Part shown: positions 25,038 through 32,386 of the stretch, one piece after another
Layout of the letters: each line of letters starts with the position of its first letter
How positions within the stretch are numbered: the first letter of the stretch is position 1
Assembly: GCA_016295455.1 (NCBI GenBank)
Contig: JAEDLE010000021.1
Span: 1-32,444 of the forward strand
Source: Bacteroidales bacterium
Lineage (GTDB): Bacteria > Bacteroidota > Bacteroidia > Bacteroidales > UBA932
Reading direction: 5' to 3'
Length of the DNA stretch: 32,444 nt
Notes under the pieces: generated by a model
What the model was told of the DNA's origin: nothing
The model's database searches: none
What the model saw: the letters and a program-made list of their open reading frames with translations, nothing else
Made by a program: the position numbers and the translations under genes

Positions 25038-25117
25038 GTTTCGCAAGGGCGGAACGTGAGTTGGATATATGGTTCCGTGGTCCGCGCCGCATCTGGGGAT
25101 GATGGTTCCGGGCTTGC
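25038..25117 (+). promoter_or_regulatory. Possible structured leader of sdhA with alternative pairings
   Basis: In the leader, 25038-25055 can form a local hairpin (GTTTCGC - AAGG - GCGGAAC with one U-G pair), closely matching the metY leader palindrome. The segment GCAAGGGCGGAAC (25043-25055) can instead pair with GTTCCGGGCTTGC (25105-25117) apart from an internal GG/GG mismatch, and its CGGAAC can also pair with GTTCCG at 25072-25077. Three mutually exclusive pairings are possible. I recognise no known riboswitch class here. Confidence 0.4.
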
Positions 25118-25160
25118 AGAACTTCCGGTTGATATTCAAATATAATCAATCATAATTTAT

Positions 25161-27107
25161 ATGGCCGATAAATTAATTTCCAAGATTCCTGACGGACCTT
25201 TGGCTGAAAAATGGACAAAACGTAAGTCAGAAATCCGTCTTGTTAGCCCTAACAACAAAAGAAAGCTTGAGATCATCGTGGTAGGCACCGGTCTCGGTGG
25301 CGCTTCTGCAGCTGCAGCACTCGGTGAACTTGGCTACAATGTCAAGATCTTCTGCATCAGCGACTCTCCTCGCCGCGCGCATTCAATCGCCGCACAGGGA
25401 GGTATCAATGCCGCAAAGAACTACCAGAATGACAACGACTCAGTCTACCGTCTCTTCTATGACACCATCAAGGGAGGTGACTACCGTGCAAGGGAGGCGA
25501 ATGTCTACCGTCTCGCCGAGGTCAGCGCAGCAATCATCGACCAGTGCGTTGCCCAGGGTATTCCTTTCGCACGTGAATATGGCGGATATCTTGCAAACCG
25601 CTCTTTCGGTGGCGTGCAGGTAAGCCGTACTTTCTATGCCAGGGGACAAACCGGTCAGCAGCTCCTTCTCGGCGCATATGCTTCCCTCAACAAGGAGATT
25701 GCAGCAGGCACCGTAAAGAGCTATCCACGTCACGAGATGCTCGACCTCGTAGTCATCAACGGTGAGGCAAAGGGTATCATCGCAAGAAACCTCGTTACCG
25801 GTGAAATTGAAAGATTCGGCGCACACGCCGTAGTCATCGCTACCGGAGGATATGGCAACACCTATTTCCTCTCCACCAATGCGATGAACAGCAACGGTTC
25901 AGCGGCTTGGCAGTGCTACAAGAAGGGTGCATATTTCGCAAACCCTTGCTTCGCGCAGATCCATCCTACCTGTATACCTGTTCACGGTGACCAGCAGTGC
26001 AAGCTCACCCTCATGTCAGAGTCGCTCAGAAACGACGGTCGTATCTGGGTTCCGAAGAAGATGGAGGATGTGCTCAAGCTCCGCAAGCACGAGATAAAGG
26101 CTTCCCAGATTCCTGAAGAGGACAGGGACTACTATCTCGAGCGCCGTTACCCTGCATTCGGTAACCTCGTTCCTAGAGACGTGGCTTCACGCGCAGCCAA
26201 GGAAAGATGCGACGCTGGTTACGGTGTGAACGAGACAGGTCTTGCAGTCTTCCTGGACTTTGCCGACGCCATCAAGCGTCTCGGTCACCAGAAGGTTGCA
26301 GAGCGTTACGGAAACCTCTTCGAGATGTATGAGAAGATCACCGCTTCATCCCCTTGGGAGGAGCCTATGATGATCTACCCTGCCATCCACTATACCATGG
26401 GCGGTATCTGGGTTGACTACGATCTCCAGACTACCATACCTGGTCTCTACGCAATAGGTGAGGCCAACTTCTCTGACCACGGCGGAAACCGTCTCGGCGC
26501 TTCAGCCCTCATGCAGGGTCTTGCTGACGGTTACTTCATCCTCCCTGTCACCATCGGTGATTATCTCTCACACAAGTTCGCAGAGCCTAAGACCGACACC
26601 AACGCTCCTGAATTCGCGGAGGCTGAGAAGGCTGTCAAGGCACGTATAGAGAAACTCTTCTCAATCAAGGGTACCAAGACAGTAGATTCTCTCCACAAGA
26701 AACTCGGCCATATCATGTGGGAGTATGTCGGTATGGGCAGAACTGCTGAGGGTCTCCAGAAGGCTATCAAGGAAATTGCAGCGCTGAAGAAGGAGTTCTG
26801 GAGCGATGTATTTGTTCCGGGCGAGAACGGTGAGTTCAACCAGGAACTCGAAAAGGCGCTCAGACTTGCTGATTTCATCGAGATTGGTGACCTTATGGCA
26901 CGTGACGCACTCAACAGGAACGAGTCCTGCGGAGGTCATTTCCGTGAGGAGAGCCAGACCGAGGAAGGTGAGGCAAAGCGTGATGATGCAAACTACATGT
27001 ATGTCGCTGCCTGGGAGTACAAGGGTGAGGGCGTCGAGCCTGAACTCCACAAGGAACCTCTCAAGTATGAGTTCATTGAAGTCAAGACTAGAAACTACAA
27101 AGAATAA
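25161..27107 (+). CDS. sdhA: Succinate dehydrogenase/fumarate reductase flavoprotein subunit, type B
   Basis: SdhA/FrdA carries covalent FAD and interconverts succinate and fumarate. The 648-residue length and features match Bacteroidota type B enzymes. The FAD-binding Rossmann motif VVGTGLGGASAAAALGELG is at 40-58, and His74 in AHSIAAQGGINAA is the expected covalent FAD attachment. The substrate-site segments HPTCIPVHGD, VPRDVASRA and NRLGASALMQGLADG are present. sdhB starts 7 nt after the stop. Unlike the usual Bacteroidota order, no cytochrome b subunit gene lies upstream. Codon use (frequent CGT, CTC, AAG, few AGG/CTG) differs from neighbours and suggests high expression. Direction in the cell, fumarate reduction or succinate oxidation, cannot be told from sequence. 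Confidence 0.95.
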   Translation: MADKLISKIPDGPLAEKWTKRKSEIRLVSPNNKRKLEIIVVGTGLGGASAAAALGELGYNVKIFCISDSPRRAHSIAAQGGINAAKNYQNDNDSVYRLFYDTIKGGDYRAREANVYRLAEVSAAIIDQCVAQGIPFAREYGGYLANRSFGGVQVSRTFYARGQTGQQLLLGAYASLNKEIAAGTVKSYPRHEMLDLVVINGEAKGIIARNLVTGEIERFGAHAVVIATGGYGNTYFLSTNAMNSNGSAAWQCYKKGAYFANPCFAQIHPTCIPVHGDQQCKLTLMSESLRNDGRIWVPKKMEDVLKLRKHEIKASQIPEEDRDYYLERRYPAFGNLVPRDVASRAAKERCDAGYGVNETGLAVFLDFADAIKRLGHQKVAERYGNLFEMYEKITASSPWEEPMMIYPAIHYTMGGIWVDYDLQTTIPGLYAIGEANFSDHGGNRLGASALMQGLADGYFILPVTIGDYLSHKFAEPKTDTNAPEFAEAEKAVKARIEKLFSIKGTKTVDSLHKKLGHIMWEYVGMGRTAEGLQKAIKEIAALKKEFWSDVFVPGENGEFNQELEKALRLADFIEIGDLMARDALNRNESCGGHFREESQTEEGEAKRDDANYMYVAAWEYKGEGVEPELHKEPLKYEFIEVKTRNYKE

Positions 27108-27114
27108 TTGAAAA

Positions 27115-27894
27115 ATGGATTTCAATCTTAAAATATGGCGTCAGAAAAACGCCAAGGCGAAGGGACATTTCGAAACATACCATATTTCAGGTATAGAGGA
27201 AGATGCTTCTTTCCTCGAGATGCTCGACATACTCAATGAACAGCTTATCAGGGAGGGTATCGATCCTGTAGCGGTTGACAAGGGTTGCAAGAGCAGCGGT
27301 CCTGTTTCTTTCGACCACGATTGCCGTGAGGGTATCTGCGGTGCCTGCTCACTGTATATCGACGGCAGGGCACACGGTCCGGACGATCACGTTACCACCT
27401 GTCAGCTCTTCATGCGTCATTTCAAGGACGGCGCTACCATTACCGTGGAGCCTTGGAGAAGTTCAGGTTTCCCTGTAATCAAGGACCTCGTGGTTGACCG
27501 TACAGCTTTCGACAAGATACTTCAGGCTGGCGGATTCATCTCCGTACGTACCGGTTCCGCCCAGGATGCGAACAATATTCTCATCTCTCATGACAACGCC
27601 GAGAAGAGCATGGATGCTGCTGCCTGTGTTGGTTGCGGTGCCTGTGTGGCTACCTGTAAAAACGGTTCCGCGATGCTCTTCGTAGGAGCAAGGGTAAGTT
27701 CCCTCGCTCTTCTTCCTCAGGGCCGTCCTGAGGCTGCCAGAAGAGCCAGGGCTATGGTTGCCAAGATGGACGAACTCGGCTTCGGCAACTGTACCAACAC
27801 CCGCGCCTGTGAGATGGAGTGCCCTAAGGGAATTTCAGTAGAGCACATCGCACGTCTTAACAGGGAGTTCCTCAAGGCCAAGTTCTCAGAGTAG
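27115..27894 (+). CDS. sdhB: Succinate dehydrogenase/fumarate reductase iron-sulfur subunit
   Basis: The 259-residue protein passes electrons between the flavoprotein and the membrane quinone site. The [2Fe-2S] ligands are in DCREGICGACSLYIDG (Cys70, Cys75, Cys78) with Cys96. The second domain has Cys171, Cys174, Cys177 and Cys181 in CVGCGACVATC and then Cys226, Cys232 and Cys236 in NCTNTRACEMECPKG, the complete ligand set for the [4Fe-4S] and [3Fe-4S] clusters. It is 7 nt downstream of sdhA, shares its codon bias and is followed by a strong terminator, so the operon ends here. All cofactors appear intact even though the membrane anchor gene is missing from this locus. Confidence 0.96.
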   Translation: MDFNLKIWRQKNAKAKGHFETYHISGIEEDASFLEMLDILNEQLIREGIDPVAVDKGCKSSGPVSFDHDCREGICGACSLYIDGRAHGPDDHVTTCQLFMRHFKDGATITVEPWRSSGFPVIKDLVVDRTAFDKILQAGGFISVRTGSAQDANNILISHDNAEKSMDAAACVGCGACVATCKNGSAMLFVGARVSSLALLPQGRPEAARRARAMVAKMDELGFGNCTNTRACEMECPKGISVEHIARLNREFLKAKFSE

Positions 27895-27914
27895 TATTTG
27901 CTGCACATATGATA

Positions 27915-27947
27915 AAGAGGCTGACTTTTCAGGTCAGCCTCTTTTTT
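27915..27947. terminator. Strong intrinsic terminator between sdhB and hflX
   Basis: An 11-bp perfect stem (27915-27925 with 27933-27943) with a 7-nt loop runs into six T at 27942-27947. It terminates sdhAB and, being between convergent genes, may also serve hflX on the minus strand, where the T run is shorter. Confidence 0.9.
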
Positions 27948-27955
27948 GTGTTCGC

Positions 27956-29152
27956 TTACCAAAGGAAGTTGTTGAACGGATACCTGCCGGCGTGGATTTC
28001 AGATACCATCTTGTAGATGTCATTCCTCAGTTTAGGAATGTTCGTCTTTTCCTTTGCTGAAATGAATATGCAAGGAGACTTTTCCTGAGCTATCCAGCTG
28101 TTCTTCAACTCATCCAGACTGATGTTCCCCCTGGATTTGGGTTCGAGGGAGAATTCATCATATTCCTCATAGGTGTAAGCGTCTATCTTGTTGAAAATCA
28201 TAAAGACAGGCTTGTTGTCAGCGCCTATTTCCCTGAGTGTGTTCTCGACGACCTTTATCTGATCCTCATAATCCGGATGGGATATGTCCACAACGTGGAG
28301 CAGTATGTCGGCTTCCCGGACTTCGTCCAATGTACTCTTGAATGCCTCGATAAGTTGGGTTGGAAGTTTCCTAATGAAACCTACTGTGTCACTCAAAAGG
28401 AAAGGGACATTCTCTATTACCACTTTCCTGACTGTAGTGTCAAGAGTAGCAAACAGCTTGTTCTCCGCAAAGACGTCAGATTTGGCCAGCAGATTCATCA
28501 AAGTACTTTTGCCTACATTGGTATATCCTACCAGCGCAAGTCTCACCAGAGAGCCTCTATTGCCCCTTTGAGTGGACATCTGACGGTCGATTTTCTTCAG
28601 TTCATCCTTCAGTCTTGCAATTCTTTCCTTGACTATGCGCCTGTCCACCTCTATCTGGGTTTCACCCATACCACCTCGTGTACCGACTCCACCTCTCTGT
28701 CTCTCGAGGTGAGTCCACATGCCTGCCAGCCTGGGCAGCATGTAATTGTATTTTGCGAGTTCGACCTGTGTCTTGGCATATGCAGTCTGTGCCCTCTGGG
28801 CAAAGATTTCGAGTATAAGGCTGGTCCTGTCAATGACCCCGCAGGTCTTTATAACCTTCTCGATATTCCTCTGCTGCATGCCAGTCAGTTCGTCATCGAA
28901 AATTACATAGCTGATTTCGTTTTCCTCGCAATAATCGGCTATTTCCTTAAGTTTTCCGCTTCTGATATATGTTGCCTTGTCCGGTCGGTCAACCCTCTGC
29001 ACGAATTTCCTGTCCGGAGTCGCGCCGGCTGTCATTGCCAGGAACTCCAGTTCGTCAAGGTATTCATTTACCTTCCATTCCTCTTCTCCGTCCCTGATGA
29101 TACCCACGAAGACGGCCTTTTCAAGATGTTTCTCGCTAGTATATTCAATCAT
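27956..29152 (-). CDS. hflX: Ribosome-associated GTPase HflX
   Basis: HflX splits stalled or inactive 70S ribosomes during stress. The 398-residue protein has the N-terminal HflX domain (about 30-190), including AGATPDRKFVQRVDRP, FDDELTGMQQRNIEK and RTSLILEIFAQRAQT, then a glycine-rich loop GGVGTRGGMGETQIE. The G domain follows: G1 GYTNVGKST (209-217), G3 DTVGF (255-259) and G4 NKID. A short C-terminal extension (ISAKEKTNIPKLRNDI) follows. It opposes the rightward trend on this side. Its exact-match -7 box ends only about 5 nt before the ATG, so the mRNA may have almost no leader. Confidence 0.96.
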   Translation of the reverse strand: MIEYTSEKHLEKAVFVGIIRDGEEEWKVNEYLDELEFLAMTAGATPDRKFVQRVDRPDKATYIRSGKLKEIADYCEENEISYVIFDDELTGMQQRNIEKVIKTCGVIDRTSLILEIFAQRAQTAYAKTQVELAKYNYMLPRLAGMWTHLERQRGGVGTRGGMGETQIEVDRRIVKERIARLKDELKKIDRQMSTQRGNRGSLVRLALVGYTNVGKSTLMNLLAKSDVFAENKLFATLDTTVRKVVIENVPFLLSDTVGFIRKLPTQLIEAFKSTLDEVREADILLHVVDISHPDYEDQIKVVENTLREIGADNKPVFMIFNKIDAYTYEEYDEFSLEPKSRGNISLDELKNSWIAQEKSPCIFISAKEKTNIPKLRNDIYKMVSEIHAGRYPFNNFLW

Positions 29153-29157
29153 AAACG

Positions 29158-29165
29158 CAAAGATA
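29158..29165 (-). promoter_or_regulatory. Predicted -7 box of hflX promoter, very close to the start codon
   Basis: On the minus strand TATCTTTG matches TAnnTTTG exactly and is followed by only 5 nt before the ATG at 29152. With the usual transcription start a few bases past the box, the transcript would begin at or next to the ATG. Confidence 0.5.
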
Positions 29166-29179
29166 ACCTTAATTTGTTG

Positions 29180-29187
29180 TAGTTTTG
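29180..29187 (+). promoter_or_regulatory. Predicted -7 box of ybeY-mnmG promoter
   Basis: TAGTTTTG matches TAnnTTTG exactly, about 56 nt before the ybeY ATG and 14 nt from the opposing hflX box, so the two promoters overlap face to face. Confidence 0.55.
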
Positions 29188-29243
29188 CATATTGCTTTCA
29201 ATAGTAATGTTCGAAATATCAGTCAACGTGTTCTTTTATATAA

Positions 29244-29672
29244 ATGATTATGGTTTCATATTTTTTTGAAGACACCAATTTCAAATTCAACAGACGCCGT
29301 CTAACGAGTCAGTGGCTCAAGTTCACCGCCGAGAGCGAAATTAAACGTATCGGACAGGTGAACATCATATTCTGTTCAGACAATTATATACTCGACATAA
29401 ATCAGAAATACCTACAGCACGACTATTTCACTGACATCATTACCTTCGACTACTGCGAAGGCAAGACTCTTTCCGGAGATCTTTTCATCAGCGTCGACAC
29501 AGTTCGGGAAAACGCCATATTCTATGGAACGGAGTTTGACGATGAACTTAACCGTGTAATAGTCCACGGGCTGCTCCATCTAATAGGATATGACGACCAC
29601 AGCGAGGAAGACCAGAAGACAATGAGAAGCAAGGAAGATTATTACCTCGCGCAGAGGGAGAAACTCATTTGA
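29244..29672 (+). CDS. ybeY: Endoribonuclease YbeY (rRNA maturation factor)
   Basis: YbeY is a zinc-dependent endoribonuclease involved in 16S rRNA 3' end maturation and ribosome quality control. The 142-residue protein carries the family metal motif in VIVHGLLHLIGYDDHSEED, with His108, His112 and His119, and the upstream ITFDY and SGDLFISVDTV segments that are conserved in the family. The third His is one residue further along than in the E. coli-type HGxLHLxGYDH motif. The start could be ATG 29244 or ATG 29250 (MVSYFF). It overlaps mnmG by 4 nt (ATGA), so the two are translationally coupled. Confidence 0.92.
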   Translation: MIMVSYFFEDTNFKFNRRRLTSQWLKFTAESEIKRIGQVNIIFCSDNYILDINQKYLQHDYFTDIITFDYCEGKTLSGDLFISVDTVRENAIFYGTEFDDELNRVIVHGLLHLIGYDDHSEEDQKTMRSKEDYYLAQREKLI

Positions 29673-31603
29673 TGAATATGCTGACGCGATATGACGTGAT
29701 AGTTGTCGGGGGAGGGCATGCCGGTTGTGAAGCAGCGTGTGCTGCCGCCAATCTCGGGTCAAGGGTTCTCCTCCTGACTATGGACATGAATGCCTTCGCC
29801 AAGATGTCTTGCAACCCGGCAATAGGCGGAATTGCGAAGGGTCAGATAGTCCGGGAGATCGACGCCCTCGGTGGATACACCGGAATCGTCACTGACCGTT
29901 CCACCTTGCAGTTCAGGATGCTTAACCGCTCAAAAGGCCCCGCAATGTGGAGTCCGCGCGCGCAATGTGACAAGGAACAGTTTTCTTCCGAGTGGCGAAA
30001 TATTCTTGAAACTAATTGTAACATAGATATTTACGCCGATTTAGCAACTGATTTTATCTTTGAAGGTTCGCGTATTTCCGGGGTATGTACAAGGACTGGC
30101 GCAAAATTCAATTCTCAGACGGTTATCCTGACTGCCGGAACCTTCCTTGGTGGCCGTCTTTTCATAGGAAGGACGGAATTCGAAGGCGGAAGGATAGGAG
30201 AGGCTCCTTCCGAAGGATTGACCCAAAAGCTGGTTGAAAGGGGTATGGTGACTTCAAGAATGAAGACCGGTACTCCACCGAGAATCGATATCAAGTCCGT
30301 TGATCTCTCGGTTTCGCAGATTCAGGAAGGAGATATCAATCCTTCCCGTTTCTCTTACTTGCCGGTTCCTTCAAGTGCGCAGGACGGTAGGGGACAACTG
30401 CCATGTTTCATCTTTCATACCAATGCTCAGGTTCATGACATACTCCGTTCAGGATTCGCAGATTCCCCCTTGTTCTCAGGTCTCATACACGGAAAGGGAC
30501 CGAGATATTGTCCGAGCATCGAAGATAAATTGAGGACCTTTGCCGACAAGGATTCTCACCAGTTGTTCCTTGAACCTGAGGGACGCCGCACCAGGGAATA
30601 CTATCTGCAGGGCTTTTCATCTTCGCTACCGCTGCAGGTACAACTCGACGCACTCCATGCCATCAAAGGTTTCGAACAAGCCAAAATATATAAACCGGCA
30701 TATGCTGTCGAATATGACTATTTCGACCCGGTATATCTGAAGGCTAGTCTCGAATCCAAAATAGTCGAAAATCTCTTCCTTGCCGGTCAGGTAAACGGTA
30801 CTACCGGTTATGAAGAAGCAGCAGCGCAAGGTATGATTGCCGGCATCAATGCCCATATGAAGGCAAAAGGAAAGGAGTCTTTCGTACTCTCCAGAAATGA
30901 GGCTTATATAGGTGTACTCATTGATGATCTTATCACCAAGGGAGTGGACGAGCCTTACCGTATGTTCACCTCAAGGTCAGAGTATAGAATACTTCTCAGG
31001 CAGGATAATGCTGACTACCGTCTGACTGCACGTTCCCACGAAATTGGTCTTGCAGATGAATCGAGATACACATATACCATGAAGAAGTATGAGTCCGTAG
31101 ATTATGTACGCGAATATGCTTCCGTTGCCAAGGTCAAGCCTTATTCCGTGAACGAATACCTTGAGTCAGTTGTTTCAAAACCGCTTTCCGAAACTAAAAC
31201 TCTCGTTGACCTGATATCCAGACCTGAAGTTTCATACAAAGAAATATTGAAATTTGTTCCACGTGGAACAGGTAAAACCTCCTTCGATGATAAAGTTCTC
31301 GAGTCAGAAATGGTTCCTGAACTCCTCAAACAATCATATAGGGATGAAATTTTGGATAATGCTGAAATAGCTATCAAGTATAAAGGTTATATTGATAGGG
31401 AGGAACTGATTGCAGAGAAGATATCCAGGCTTGAGTATATAAGGATACCAGATAACTTTGATTTCTCAAAAATCAACGGTCTCACCATAGAGTGTAGGCA
31501 GAAACTTCAGAAGTATAAGCCGGAAACCATAGGGCAAGCTTCCAGAATATCCGGTGTTTCTCCTTCAGACATATCTGTGCTTCTGGTCTGGTTCAAACGT
31601 TGA
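29669..31603 (+). CDS. mnmG: tRNA uridine-5-carboxymethylaminomethyl modification enzyme MnmG (GidA)
   Basis: With MnmE, MnmG installs the cmnm5 group on wobble U34 of several tRNAs. The 644-residue protein has the FAD-binding motif VIVVGGGHAGCEAA (about 10-23), the MSCNPAIGGIAKGQIVREID family signature, AGTFLGGRLFIG, MKTGTPPRID, and the C-terminal helical MnmE-binding domain. The start may be ATG 29669 or the third Met at 29678. It is the second gene after ybeY with a 4-nt overlap. A perfect parS site lies within the coding sequence at 31255-31270, encoding part of FVPRGTG. mnmG lies near oriC in many bacteria. Confidence 0.97.
   Translation: MMNMLTRYDVIVVGGGHAGCEAACAAANLGSRVLLLTMDMNAFAKMSCNPAIGGIAKGQIVREIDALGGYTGIVTDRSTLQFRMLNRSKGPAMWSPRAQCDKEQFSSEWRNILETNCNIDIYADLATDFIFEGSRISGVCTRTGAKFNSQTVILTAGTFLGGRLFIGRTEFEGGRIGEAPSEGLTQKLVERGMVTSRMKTGTPPRIDIKSVDLSVSQIQEGDINPSRFSYLPVPSSAQDGRGQLPCFIFHTNAQVHDILRSGFADSPLFSGLIHGKGPRYCPSIEDKLRTFADKDSHQLFLEPEGRRTREYYLQGFSSSLPLQVQLDALHAIKGFEQAKIYKPAYAVEYDYFDPVYLKASLESKIVENLFLAGQVNGTTGYEEAAAQGMIAGINAHMKAKGKESFVLSRNEAYIGVLIDDLITKGVDEPYRMFTSRSEYRILLRQDNADYRLTARSHEIGLADESRYTYTMKKYESVDYVREYASVAKVKPYSVNEYLESVVSKPLSETKTLVDLISRPEVSYKEILKFVPRGTGKTSFDDKVLESEMVPELLKQSYRDEILDNAEIAIKYKGYIDREELIAEKISRLEYIRIPDNFDFSKINGLTIECRQKLQKYKPETIGQASRISGVSPSDISVLLVWFKR
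31255..31270. other. parS: parS site inside mnmG (ParB-binding chromosome centromere)
   Basis: TGTTCCACGTGGAACA is a perfect 16-nt palindrome that matches the bacterial parS consensus TGTTnCACGTGnAACA at every fixed position. It is embedded in the mnmG reading frame. The same 16-mer recurs 397 nt downstream. ParB binding is inferred from the match. Confidence 0.88.
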
Positions 31604-31639
31604 TTACGGACGGTATTATTGGATTTTATTTGATTTCAA

Positions 31640-31679
31640 TACATAAAAGGTTGTTCCACGTGGAACAACCTTTTATGTA
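31640..31679. other. parS: 40-nt perfect palindrome centred on a second parS site
   Basis: The arms 31640-31659 and 31660-31679 are perfect reverse complements with no spacer. The central 16 nt (31652-31667) are TGTTCCACGTGGAACA, identical to the site in mnmG. The outer arms add AAAAGGTTG and its complement ending in TTTT, so a transcript from mnmG or ruvA would also meet a hairpin followed by a short T run. It lies between the convergent mnmG and ruvA stops and may be both centromere site and terminator. Confidence 0.85.
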
Positions 31680-31702
31680 AGTCGCAATTTTTATTAAGAA
31701 GT

Positions 31703-32293
31703 TTACAGCTTTTTCAAAGCCGCTTTGATGATGTCTTCGACCTTAGCGTCCGGGGTTGACTTGATTATGTCAGGTATGACCTTGTTGATGTTGGCTTTGG
31801 TGAAACCGAGCATTACGAGGGCGGTGGTGGCTTCTTCGACTACTGCGTTGTTTGTGTTTCCCGCCATCGGAATGCTGCTGTCCATTCCGGCTCCCTTTAT
31901 GATCTTGTCCTTGAGTTCGAGTATGATTCTCTGTGCGCTTTTCACTCCGAGGCCTTTGACGCTCTTGATCCTGTTGACATCCTCGGCAATGATGGCATTC
32001 CTTATTTCCTCGTCGGTGAGGGAGGAGAGCATCATCCTGGCAGTGTTGACTCCGACTCCTGAGACGCTGATCAGGAGTTTGAACAGTTCGCGTTCGTCTT
32101 TTGTGGCAAATCCGTAGAACTGTTCGTCGTCTTCCCTGAGGTAATGATGGAGATATACGGTGGCACTGCTTTTTCCCTGCAAGGCTTCGAAGGTCTGCAG
32201 GGATATCATGATGTCGAAGCCGAAACCTCCGCATTCTATTACAGTTTCTGCGGGGTTAAGTTCGATGATGTTTCCTTTGATGTAGTCAAACAT
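31703..32293 (-). CDS. ruvA: Holliday junction branch-migration subunit RuvA
   Basis: RuvA forms tetramers that bind Holliday junctions and load RuvB. The 196-residue protein begins MFDYIKGNIIELNPAETVIE (OB-fold domain, about 1-62), has the two helix-hairpin-helix motifs in LISVSGVGVNTARMMLSSL and IKSVKGLGVKSAQRIILEL, and a C-terminal three-helix domain (about 150-196; ALVMLGFTKANINKVI) that contacts RuvB. All domains are intact. It is convergent with mnmG and divergent from the partial gene at the right edge. A -7 box TATTTTTG lies about 40 nt before the ATG. Confidence 0.96.
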   Translation of the reverse strand: MFDYIKGNIIELNPAETVIECGGFGFDIMISLQTFEALQGKSSATVYLHHYLREDDEQFYGFATKDERELFKLLISVSGVGVNTARMMLSSLTDEEIRNAIIAEDVNRIKSVKGLGVKSAQRIILELKDKIIKGAGMDSSIPMAGNTNNAVVEEATTALVMLGFTKANINKVIPDIIKSTPDAKVEDIIKAALKKL

Positions 32294-32332
32294 AATGAAT
32301 GGGTTTTGTTATCCGGCTGTCGCCGTACTGTG

Positions 32333-32340
32333 CAAAAATA
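32333..32340 (-). promoter_or_regulatory. Predicted -7 box of ruvA promoter
   Basis: On the minus strand TATTTTTG matches TAnnTTTG exactly, 39 nt before the ruvA ATG. The upstream -33 region is weak. Confidence 0.55.
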
Positions 32341-32372
32341 GAAAATTTGCTCTTATAGTAAGTTAAGATTGC

Positions 32373-32380
32373 TAAATTTG
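32373..32380 (+). promoter_or_regulatory. Predicted -7 box of the rightmost gene
   Basis: TAAATTTG matches TAnnTTTG exactly and ends 6 nt before the ATG at 32387, so this mRNA would also have a very short or no leader. Confidence 0.5.
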
Positions 32381-32386
32381 CAGAAT

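Noticed and set aside
24980..25160. Remnant of sdhC upstream of sdhA
   Set aside because: None of the frames in this gap encodes a hydrophobic helix or haem-ligand pattern; it reads as leader sequence.
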